DNA from: Phocaeicola plebeius DSM 17135
GTDB lineage: Bacteria > Bacteroidota > Bacteroidia > Bacteroidales > Bacteroidaceae
Reading direction: 5' to 3'
Length of the DNA: 64,000 bases
Assembly (NCBI RefSeq): GCF_000187895.1
Contig: NZ_DS990126.1
Location: 1 to 64,000, forward strand
Shown: positions 57,629 to 64,000 of the stretch, one piece after another
Numbering within the stretch: position 1 is the first letter of the stretch
Layout: each line of letters starts with the position of its first letter
The notes under the pieces: generated by a model
Database searches by the model: none
Seen by the model: the letters and a program-made list of their open reading frames with translations, nothing else
What the model was told of the DNA's origin: nothing
Program-made: the position numbers and the translations under genes

Positions 57629-58519
57629 TTCTCTTCCGAATTTTTTTCGGTAGGATTGTGGGGTGTATCCTGTGTATTTCTTGAAAACCTTGGTAAAGTA
57701 AGGTATATCGTCAAAGGTCAGGTAATAGGCTATTTCTTTGGTGCTTCGCTGGGTGGTGGCCAGCAAATCTTTGGCCTGCTGGATTTTCAGTTCCTGAATG
57801 TAGTGTGCCGGAGAAAGGCCGGTATACTCTTTGAATAGTTTCCGGAACCAGGAATAACTCATGTGCAGAGAGTCGGCAACTTCTTCCGGACCGATGCCTT
57901 TTAACAGGTTCTCGCGAATGAATACCTTGGCTTTACTAATCTGTTCGGTGGCTTTGTTGTCGAACTCGTAGTTCTGCGAGTAGTACATGGTCATGCCTAA
58001 GATAAGATTGGCAATACCGGCCAGATATTGCTGGCAGGCTGCCTTTTCTTCCATGGCCACTTGAATGGCTTGTTCGTAAAGTTTGACGATGCTGTCCTGC
58101 ACACCGATGTGATATACAATCTGGTCTTTCGCAAAAAAGTTGTTTTGAAAACGGCTGTCCATGTTGATTCCCTGAAATCCGATCCAGTATTCCTGCCAGC
58201 CGGTTTTTTTATCGGGGAAATAGCTGTGCCATACGTGAGGCTGGAGAATCAAGATGTCTCCTTCCTTGATTTCGATGAAAGTATCGGGAGAGGTATAGAA
58301 ATAGCCTTTTCCGTGCGTGATGTATAATAGCTGGTAGCTGTCCAGCACACGGCCGCGTGAGGGAGTGAAATAAAAGGCATCCGGATGTCCGGTACGAGGT
58401 GGGTACACCGGGTAATTGGGTGGTATGGGTTCCGAGCCTACGGTGTCCACGGTAATTCCCCAGTCTATATCGCGCGGACTCCGTACCAGATATTTATAGT
58501 TTACGCTGTTCTTTTCCAT
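57626..58519 (-). CDS. rhaR: AraC-family transcriptional regulator of rhamnose genes
   Basis: 297 residues from the ATG at 58519 (a start 21 nt upstream adds only a basic stretch). An N-terminal cupin-type sensing domain (LLYITHGKGYFYTSPDTF, GDILILQPHVWHSYFPD) precedes two C-terminal AraC helix-turn-helix units (GPEEVADSLHMSYSWFRKLF, STKEIAYYLTFDDIPYFTKV, FKKYTGYTPQSYRKKF). Divergent from the rhamnose operon, with two repeat boxes between them, so it is very likely its L-rhamnose-responsive activator, as described for B. thetaiotaomicron RhaR. Confidence 0.88.
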   Translation of the reverse strand: MEKNSVNYKYLVRSPRDIDWGITVDTVGSEPIPPNYPVYPPRTGHPDAFYFTPSRGRVLDSYQLLYITHGKGYFYTSPDTFIEIKEGDILILQPHVWHSYFPDKKTGWQEYWIGFQGINMDSRFQNNFFAKDQIVYHIGVQDSIVKLYEQAIQVAMEEKAACQQYLAGIANLILGMTMYYSQNYEFDNKATEQISKAKVFIRENLLKGIGPEEVADSLHMSYSWFRKLFKEYTGLSPAHYIQELKIQQAKDLLATTQRSTKEIAYYLTFDDIPYFTKVFKKYTGYTPQSYRKKFGRE

Positions 58520-58537
58520 TTTTTGTCCCTTTCTTCG

Positions 58538-58545
58538 CAAAGATA
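58538..58545 (-). promoter_or_regulatory. -7 element of the AraC-type regulator gene
   Basis: TATCTTTG on the minus strand, 19 nt from the start codon, matches TAnnTTTG. No TTTG -33 is present, but repeat box 1 (58571-58585) lies just upstream, which would allow autoregulation. Confidence 0.5.
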
Positions 58546-58570
58546 AAAAATCCCTGATAAACTCCTGAAT

Positions 58571-58585
58571 TTTCGTCGGCAGGAA
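58571..58585 (+). promoter_or_regulatory. Regulator box 1 (TTTCnTCnGCAnGAA)
   Basis: TTTCGTCGGCAGGAA matches box 2 at 58613-58627 in 12 of 15 positions, same orientation, 42 bp apart (four helical turns). Direct repeats of this kind are typical AraC-family binding sites. Confidence 0.6.
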
Positions 58586-58612
58586 AAATCAAAAACTTAT
58601 ATTTTAAAGTCA

Positions 58613-58627
58613 TTTCTTCCGCAAGAA
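58613..58627 (+). promoter_or_regulatory. Regulator box 2 (TTTCnTCnGCAnGAA)
   Basis: TTTCTTCCGCAAGAA ends 16 nt upstream of the rhaB -7 element, so it occupies the place of a -33 element. An activator bound here would contact RNA polymerase directly. Confidence 0.6.
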
Positions 58628-58643
58628 GGGAATTTTTTCTTTC

Positions 58644-58651
58644 TACTTTTG
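58644..58651 (+). promoter_or_regulatory. -7 element of the rhamnose operon
   Basis: TACTTTTG matches TAnnTTTG, 30 nt upstream of the rhaB start. There is no TTTG -33, consistent with an activator-dependent promoter. Confidence 0.65.
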
Positions 58652-58681
58652 TCACAGTAGTTAACCAAATAAACTTTTAGC

Positions 58682-60160
58682 ATGGATTCCAAATATTTTA
58701 TTGCATTTGATTTAGGAGCAACTAGCGGAAGAACCATATTGGGGACGCTGACCGGTGATAAATTGACACTGGAAGAAGTTACTCGCTTCCCGAACCAGAT
58801 GCTGCAACTCAACGGACATTTTTACTGGAATATTTTTTCCTTGTATGAGAATTTAAAGAAAGGCCTGGCTGCCGTGGCACAGAAAAAAGTGCCTGTCACT
58901 TCTATCGGTATCGATACATGGGGAGTGGATTTTGCTTTTGTGAACGAGGAAGGGGCACTGATAGGCCTTCCGTATGCGTATCGTGACCCGCAGACTATCG
59001 GTAAGAAGGAAGAGTTCTTTGAAAAGGTGATGTCGGCAGATGAGTTGTATGGAAAGACGGGAATCCAGCACATGGATTTCAACAGTATTTTCCAGTTGTA
59101 CACTTTGAAACAACGGAAGGACTTCGGGTTGACACACGCCAGTCGTCTGCTCTTCATGCCGGATGCACTTTCTTACTTGCTGACTGGAAAGATGGTGACA
59201 GAATATACCATTGCATCTACTTCTCAGTTGCTGAATCCGGAAACACGCAAATTAGATGAAAAATTGTTGGAAGTTCTGGGTGTCAGCAAATCCTTGTTTG
59301 CGGATATGGTAGAACCGGGAGCTAAGGTCGGTATGCTGACCGAGGATTTGTGTGAAGAACTTCAGATAGAATCTGTTCCGGTAATTGCCGTAGCCGGACA
59401 CGATACAGCTTCTGCCGTAGCGGCTGTACCGGCTGCCAACAAGAACTTTGCTTACCTGAGTTCAGGTACATGGTCATTGATGGGAATTGAAACAGATGGT
59501 CCGGTTGTGAATGAAAAGACAACTCACTATAATATTACGAACGAAGGAGGAGTAGACGGTACCATTCGTTTGCTGAAGAATATCACAGGTATGTGGATTG
59601 TAGAACAATGTCTGAAGAAATGGCATAAGGAAGGAACGGATTATACGTATCCGCAGATGGTGGAACTGGCTCAGAATGCTCGTCCGTTTGCCTGCTTCAT
59701 CAATCCGGATGATCCGGGATTTACCAATCCACAGGATATGCCTAAAGCCATTTGTGAGTATTGTGCACGTACGGGACAGAACGCACCGCAGACACATGGT
59801 GAGTTTATCCGTGCCATTTTTGAGAGTCTGGCATTGAAATACCGTGAGGTACTCGATGTATTCCGTGAACTTTCCGTAAATCCGATTGAAAAGTTGCATA
59901 TCATTGGAGGAGGTTCACGCAACAAACTGCTGAATCAGTTTACTTCAAATGCCATCGGCTTGCCGGTTGTGGCCGGACCGAGCGAGGCATCTTCAATTGG
60001 AAATATCATGCTTCAGGCTAAAGCAGCCGGAGTAGTAAGTACATTGCAGGAAATGCGTAACGTGATTTCCGTCAATGTGGAACCGGATTATTTCTCACCA
60101 GCAGATGCGGAAGTGTGGAATGAAGCTTATCAGAAATATATATCAATCATTAAAAAATAA
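58682..60160 (+). CDS. rhaB: Rhamnulokinase
   Basis: 492 residues of the FGGY sugar-kinase fold. FDLGATSGRTILG is the N-terminal phosphate-binding segment, followed by TSIGIDTWGVDFAFV, AGHDTASAVAAVPA, YLSSGTWSLMG and, in the second domain, LHIIGGGSRNKLLNQFTSNA. It phosphorylates L-rhamnulose at C1. First gene of the rhamnose operon (called rhaK in B. thetaiotaomicron). Confidence 0.95.
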   Translation: MDSKYFIAFDLGATSGRTILGTLTGDKLTLEEVTRFPNQMLQLNGHFYWNIFSLYENLKKGLAAVAQKKVPVTSIGIDTWGVDFAFVNEEGALIGLPYAYRDPQTIGKKEEFFEKVMSADELYGKTGIQHMDFNSIFQLYTLKQRKDFGLTHASRLLFMPDALSYLLTGKMVTEYTIASTSQLLNPETRKLDEKLLEVLGVSKSLFADMVEPGAKVGMLTEDLCEELQIESVPVIAVAGHDTASAVAAVPAANKNFAYLSSGTWSLMGIETDGPVVNEKTTHYNITNEGGVDGTIRLLKNITGMWIVEQCLKKWHKEGTDYTYPQMVELAQNARPFACFINPDDPGFTNPQDMPKAICEYCARTGQNAPQTHGEFIRAIFESLALKYREVLDVFRELSVNPIEKLHIIGGGSRNKLLNQFTSNAIGLPVVAGPSEASSIGNIMLQAKAAGVVSTLQEMRNVISVNVEPDYFSPADAEVWNEAYQKYISIIKK

Positions 60161-60166
60161 TTTGCC

Positions 60167-61420
60167 ATGAAAGAACAACAGATTATCAATGCGTATGAAA
60201 TAGCTAAAGAACGCTATGCCAAATTGGGTATCGATACAGATGCCGTAATGGAAACTTTACAGTCTGTACCTATGTCTATGCACTGCTGGCAGGCAGACGA
60301 TGTGACCGGATTCGAATCACAGGGTTCACTGACCGGAGGTATTCAGGCTACCGGAAATTATCCGGGAAAGGCTCGTAACATTGAGGAATTGCGTGCAGAT
60401 ATCCTGAAGGCTGCTTCTTACGTACCGGGAAAACATCGCTTGAACTTGCACGAAATCTATGGTGAATTCGGCGGACAGTTTGTAGACCGTGACCAGGTAG
60501 AAGTAAAACATTTTGAAGGCTGGATGCAGTGGTCAAAAGAAAATGACATGAAGCTGGATTTCAACTCTACTTCTTTCTCTCACCCGAAGTCTGGAAACTT
60601 GTCTTTGTCAAATCCTGACAAGGCTATCCGTGATTTCTGGATTGAACATACTAAGCGTTGCCGTGCCATTGCTGAAGAAATGGGTAAGCGTCAGGGCGAT
60701 CCTTGTATCATGAACTTGTGGGTACACGATGGTAGCAAGGATATTACCGTAAACCGTATGAAGTACCGTGCATTGCTGAAAGATTCTTTGGACCAGATTT
60801 TTGCACAAAAGTACGATCACATGAAGGACTGCATCGAATCAAAAGTATTCGGTATTGGTCTGGAAAGCTATACAGTGGGTTCTAACGACTTCTATATTGG
60901 CTATGGTGTACAGAACCAGAAACTGATTACACTCGATACCGGTCACTTCCATCCGACAGAAAGTGTGGCTGATAAAGTTTCTTCTCTGTTACTCTATGTA
61001 CCGGAACTGATGTTGCATGTAAGCCGTCCGGTTCGTTGGGATTCAGACCATGTAACTATCATGAACGACGATACACTCGATTTGTGCAAGGAAATCGTAC
61101 GTTGCAATGCGTTGAACCGTGTTCACATCGGTTTGGATTACTTCGATGCATCTATCAACCGTATCGGTGCGTATGTAATCGGTATGCGTGCTACACAGAA
61201 GTGCCTGTTGCAGGCATTGCTCGAACCGCTGAACACGCTGCGTGACTATGAAGAAACAGACCGTGGCTTCCAGCGTCTGGCATTGCTCGAAGAATGCAAG
61301 TCATTGCCTTGGGGAGCTGTATGGGATATGTTCTGCTTGAAGAACAATGTACCTGTAGGCGAAGAATACATTGCTGAAGTAGAAAAATACGAAGCGGAAG
61401 TAACCTCTAAGAGAAATTAA
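60167..61420 (+). CDS. rhaA: L-rhamnose isomerase
   Basis: 417 residues, normal length. Metal-dependent TIM-barrel enzyme converting L-rhamnose to L-rhamnulose. Family stretches are clear: VPMSMHCWQADDVTGFE, LTGGIQATGNYPGKAR, HEIYGEFGGQFVDRD, DFNSTSFSHPKSG, WVHDGSKD, FGIGLESYTVGSNDFY and LDTGHFHPTE, the last two supplying metal ligands. It starts 6 nt after rhaB. Confidence 0.96.
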   Translation: MKEQQIINAYEIAKERYAKLGIDTDAVMETLQSVPMSMHCWQADDVTGFESQGSLTGGIQATGNYPGKARNIEELRADILKAASYVPGKHRLNLHEIYGEFGGQFVDRDQVEVKHFEGWMQWSKENDMKLDFNSTSFSHPKSGNLSLSNPDKAIRDFWIEHTKRCRAIAEEMGKRQGDPCIMNLWVHDGSKDITVNRMKYRALLKDSLDQIFAQKYDHMKDCIESKVFGIGLESYTVGSNDFYIGYGVQNQKLITLDTGHFHPTESVADKVSSLLLYVPELMLHVSRPVRWDSDHVTIMNDDTLDLCKEIVRCNALNRVHIGLDYFDASINRIGAYVIGMRATQKCLLQALLEPLNTLRDYEETDRGFQRLALLEECKSLPWGAVWDMFCLKNNVPVGEEYIAEVEKYEAEVTSKRN

Positions 61421-61425
61421 TCTTA

Positions 61426-61469
61426 CAGCCGGATGGCGGGAAAAGCTTGTCTTGCCCGTTGTCCGGCTG
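61426..61469 (+). promoter_or_regulatory. Intercistronic hairpin rhaA / rhaT
   Basis: CAGCCGGA pairs with TCCGGCTG at the base and CGGG with CCCG above an interior loop, filling most of the 65-nt gap. No T-run follows, so it is more likely an mRNA-processing or stability element than a terminator. Confidence 0.5.
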
Positions 61470-61485
61470 GCTTAATTTATAGGCT

Positions 61486-62496
61486 ATGGAAATCATTATC
61501 GGATTGTTGATTATTGCAGTGGGAGCATTCTGCCAGTCGAGCTGCTATGTACCCATCAATAAAATAAAGAGCTGGAGCTGGGAATCTTACTGGATTGTGC
61601 AGGGAGTTTTTGCCTGGCTTGTTTTTCCTTTCTTGGGCGCGTTGCTGGCTGTTCCGGACGGACACAGCCTTTTTGAGGTTTATGCAGCTCATCCAGCCGA
61701 TACGCTTTGGGCGATGTTCTTCGGTGTACTCTGGGGAGTGGGTGGTCTGACATTTGGTTTGAGTATGCGCTACCTTGGAGTAGCATTGGGACAGTCTATC
61801 TCGCTGGGTACCTGTGCTGGACTGGGAACAATTTTGACGCCCATATTTACTGGTCACATGGAGGAACTGACCATGCCGGTTATTGTGGGAGTGATTGTGA
61901 CTTTGCTGGGTATCGGCATCATCGGTTATGCAGGAAATATGAAGTCTGCCAGTCTGAGTGAGGAAGAAAAGAAAAAAGCTGTGAAAGATTTCAATTTTAC
62001 TAAAGGAATTTTCGTAGCTTTATTGGCGGGTTTCATGAGCGCCTGTTTCAGTATCGGATTAGGATTCGGACAGAGTTTGTGTTTCCCGGAAAGTGCAGAA
62101 GTGTATAAAACTTTGCCGGCTACTCTTATGGTAACTGCCGGAGGTTTCCTTACCAACATGGTGTACTGTTTTTATCAGAATGCAAAGAACAAGACATGGG
62201 GTGATTATGGAAAGACCTCGCTGTATGTGAACAACATTCTGTTCTGTGCGTTGGCCGGTGTGTTATGGTATAGCCAGTTCTTTGGCTTGAGTCTGGGAAA
62301 AGGTTTCCTGGTAGCTTCACCGGTACTGCTTACGTTCTCCTGGTGTATCCTGATGTCGCTGAACGTGACATTCTCGAATGTGTGGGGAATTATTTTGAAG
62401 GAATGGAAAGGATGTTCTTCCAAGACCATCTGGGTACTGGTATTGGGGCTGATTGTCCTGATTGTATCTTCTTTCCTTCCGCAGCTGTTGAAATAA
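61486..62496 (+). CDS. rhaT: L-rhamnose permease (RhaT)
   Basis: 336 residues with ten membrane segments, of the drug/metabolite-transporter-related RhaT family, a proton or cation symporter for L-rhamnose. Recognisable: ALGAFCQSSCYVPI near residue 10-25 region, KIKSWSWESYWIVQGVFAW, FFGVLWGVGGLTFGLSMRYL and GVALGQSISLGTCAGLG. In the B. thetaiotaomicron operon the equivalent is rhaP. Confidence 0.93.
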   Translation: MEIIIGLLIIAVGAFCQSSCYVPINKIKSWSWESYWIVQGVFAWLVFPFLGALLAVPDGHSLFEVYAAHPADTLWAMFFGVLWGVGGLTFGLSMRYLGVALGQSISLGTCAGLGTILTPIFTGHMEELTMPVIVGVIVTLLGIGIIGYAGNMKSASLSEEEKKKAVKDFNFTKGIFVALLAGFMSACFSIGLGFGQSLCFPESAEVYKTLPATLMVTAGGFLTNMVYCFYQNAKNKTWGDYGKTSLYVNNILFCALAGVLWYSQFFGLSLGKGFLVASPVLLTFSWCILMSLNVTFSNVWGIILKEWKGCSSKTIWVLVLGLIVLIVSSFLPQLLK

Positions 62497-62522
62497 AAAA
62501 TCAAATTTAAATACATAATATA

Positions 62523-63332
62523 ATGAAATCAATTCTTGAAGGACGTCCGGGTTTGGCCCGTGAAATCAATAAAGTGGCCGAAGTAGCCGGATATTTGTGG
62601 CAAAAAGGATGGGCTGAACGCAACGGTGGAAATATCACCATCAATGTAACAGAGTTTGTTGACGATGAAATCCGTCAGATGCCGGCCATCAGTGAACCGA
62701 AACAGATTGGAGCGGTATTACCGCATCTGAAAGGCTGTTATTTCTTCTGCAAAGGTACACAGAAACGTATGCGCGACCTGGCTCGCTGGCCGATGGAAAA
62801 CGGTTCTGTGATTCGTATCTGCGACGATTGTGCCAGCTATGTCATTATCGCTGACCAGCCGGTGATGCCGACTTCGGAAGTGGCTTCTCACCTGACTGTT
62901 CACAATACGCTGATTGCGGAAGGTGCCCAGAAAAAGGCTACCGTACATACACACCCCATCGAACTGGTGGCAATGAGCCATACTCCGAAGTTCCTGGAAA
63001 AGGATGTACTGACTTATCTGTTGTGGAGTATGATTCCGGAAACAAAGGCATTCTGTCCGCGTGGATTGGGTATCGTGCCTTATAAGATGCCGAGCTCAGT
63101 AGAACTGGCAGATGCTACACTGAAGGAACTGGATGATTACGATGTGGTAATGTGGGAAAAACACGGTGTGTTTGCCGTAGGTACCGACGTAATGGATGCG
63201 TTCGACCAGATTGACGTGCTGACCAAGGCTGCCCAGATTTACATCAATGCCCGTTGCATGGGATTTGAGCCGGACGGTATGACGAAAGAACAAATGCAGG
63301 AACTGACGGACGTGTTCCATCTTCCGAAATAA
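62523..63332 (+). CDS. rhaD: Rhamnulose-1-phosphate aldolase
   Basis: 269 residues. Class II zinc aldolase splitting L-rhamnulose-1-phosphate into dihydroxyacetone phosphate and L-lactaldehyde. Seen: GWAERNGGNITINVTE (phosphate-binding region), the metal site HTHPIELVAMSHTP, and WEKHGVFAVGTDVMDAFDQI with the third histidine. Length and motif order fit RhaD; fuculose aldolase is shorter. 26 nt after rhaT. Confidence 0.95.
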   Translation: MKSILEGRPGLAREINKVAEVAGYLWQKGWAERNGGNITINVTEFVDDEIRQMPAISEPKQIGAVLPHLKGCYFFCKGTQKRMRDLARWPMENGSVIRICDDCASYVIIADQPVMPTSEVASHLTVHNTLIAEGAQKKATVHTHPIELVAMSHTPKFLEKDVLTYLLWSMIPETKAFCPRGLGIVPYKMPSSVELADATLKELDDYDVVMWEKHGVFAVGTDVMDAFDQIDVLTKAAQIYINARCMGFEPDGMTKEQMQELTDVFHLPK

Positions 63333-63364
63333 ATAAAAATCTAACCTTTTAAAACCATGAAATT

Positions 63365-64000
63365 ATGTACAGAATGATTTTGAACGAAACCTCTTACTTT
63401 GGTGCCGGATGTCGCGAAGCTATCGCTACAGAAGCAGGCCGTAGAGGTTTCAAGAAAGCTTTTTTTGTGACTGACAAGGACCTGATTCGTTTTCACGTAG
63501 CCGACAAGGTGGTGGAAGTGTTCGAAAAGGCAGGTATTCCTTACGAAATATACAGTGATGTAAAAGCCAATCCTACCATTGCCAATGTGCAGAACGGTGT
63601 GGCAGCTTTCAAGGCTTCCGGTGCCGACTTTATTGTCGCATTGGGTGGCGGTTCTTCCATTGACACGGCGAAAGGTATCGGTATCGTAGTAAACAATCCG
63701 GAATTTGCCGATGTGCGTTCATTGGAAGGGGTAGCAGATACGCATCATAAAGCAGTGCCTACTTTTGCTCTGCCTACTACTGCGGGAACTGCAGCTGAGG
63801 TAACCATCAACTATGTGATTATTGATGAGGCTGCTACCAAGAAAATGGTATGTGTAGACCCGAACGATATTCCGTCGGTAGCTATCGTAGACCCTGAACT
63901 GATGTATTCTATGCCGAAGGGCCTGACTGCCGCTACAGGTATGGATGCCCTGACGCATGCCATTGAAAGCTACATTACTCCGGGAGCCTGGGTGATGTCG
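63365..64000 (+). CDS. fucO: Lactaldehyde reductase (1,2-propanediol oxidoreductase), 5' part
   Basis: The gene runs off the window after 212 codons. Group III iron-dependent alcohol dehydrogenase. MILNETSYFGAGCREAI, GADFIVALGGGSSIDTAKGI (NAD-binding), NNPEFADVRSLEG, TTAGTAAEVTINYVI, DPNDIPSVAIVDPELM and TAATGMDALTHAIESYITPG follow E. coli FucO closely; the last contains the first iron ligands. It reduces L-lactaldehyde from the aldolase to 1,2-propanediol. Last known gene of the rhamnose operon (rhaO in B. thetaiotaomicron). Confidence 0.94.
   Translation, partial: MYRMILNETSYFGAGCREAIATEAGRRGFKKAFFVTDKDLIRFHVADKVVEVFEKAGIPYEIYSDVKANPTIANVQNGVAAFKASGADFIVALGGGSSIDTAKGIGIVVNNPEFADVRSLEGVADTHHKAVPTFALPTTAGTAAEVTINYVIIDEAATKKMVCVDPNDIPSVAIVDPELMYSMPKGLTAATGMDALTHAIESYITPGAWVMS

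Overview
The window is a piece of a Bacteroidales chromosome, most likely Bacteroides or Phocaeicola. Evidence: two SusC/SusD pairs, a Bacteroidetes-type ECF sigma/FecR pair feeding a SusC with an STN domain, promoters of the TTTG / TAnnTTTG type, a GT117 (DUF2723) protein, and a rhamnose operon in the order kinase-isomerase-permease-aldolase-oxidoreductase. No phage, insertion sequence, CRISPR array or tRNA was seen.

Layout. 1-2886: 3' part of an rRNA operon (23S, 5S, terminator). 2887-3263: gene-free spacer with a TTTC microsatellite. 3264-25231: housekeeping genes: nadB, two small membrane PH-like proteins, a dihydrolipoyl dehydrogenase, a PBP4-type carboxypeptidase, an SDR/DUF4861 pair, a polysaccharide deacetylase, a GT117 membrane glycosyltransferase, zinc transporter parts (znuC, znuA), mnmD, a phosphoesterase, a DedA-like protein, purD, a DPP4-type peptidase and an RNA methyltransferase.

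25531-43834: sialic acid utilisation region. One transcript carries susC, susD, GH20 hexosaminidase, SGNH esterase and a two-domain sialate O-acetylesterase. A second carries nanL, an AGE epimerase, a nanT-like MFS permease, a NanQ-like anomerase and a secreted GH33 sialidase. nanM and a divergent ROK-family regulator lie at the far end. Together they would remove O-acetyl groups and terminal sialic acid from host glycans, trim the exposed amino sugars, import Neu5Ac and convert it through ManNAc to GlcNAc.

43897-46850: an uncharacterised membrane operon (DUF3836, CPBP protease-like, two DUF2975 proteins, a small membrane protein, a YozG-like XRE regulator). Its promoter is bracketed by a cluster of CGATAAA/TTTATCG half-sites.

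47264-57540: ECF sigma, FecR anti-sigma, STN-type SusC, SusD and a GH78 alpha-L-rhamnosidase. The leader between anti-sigma and susC contains, on the minus strand, a promoter and an intrinsic terminator that predict a roughly 80-nt cis-antisense RNA. 57626-64000: AraC-type regulator divergent from rhaB-rhaA-rhaT-rhaD-fucO (fucO cut by the window end), with two direct-repeat boxes in the shared promoter region. The rhamnosidase locus and the rhamnose catabolic operon are neighbours, which suggests one functional unit for rhamnose-containing glycans.
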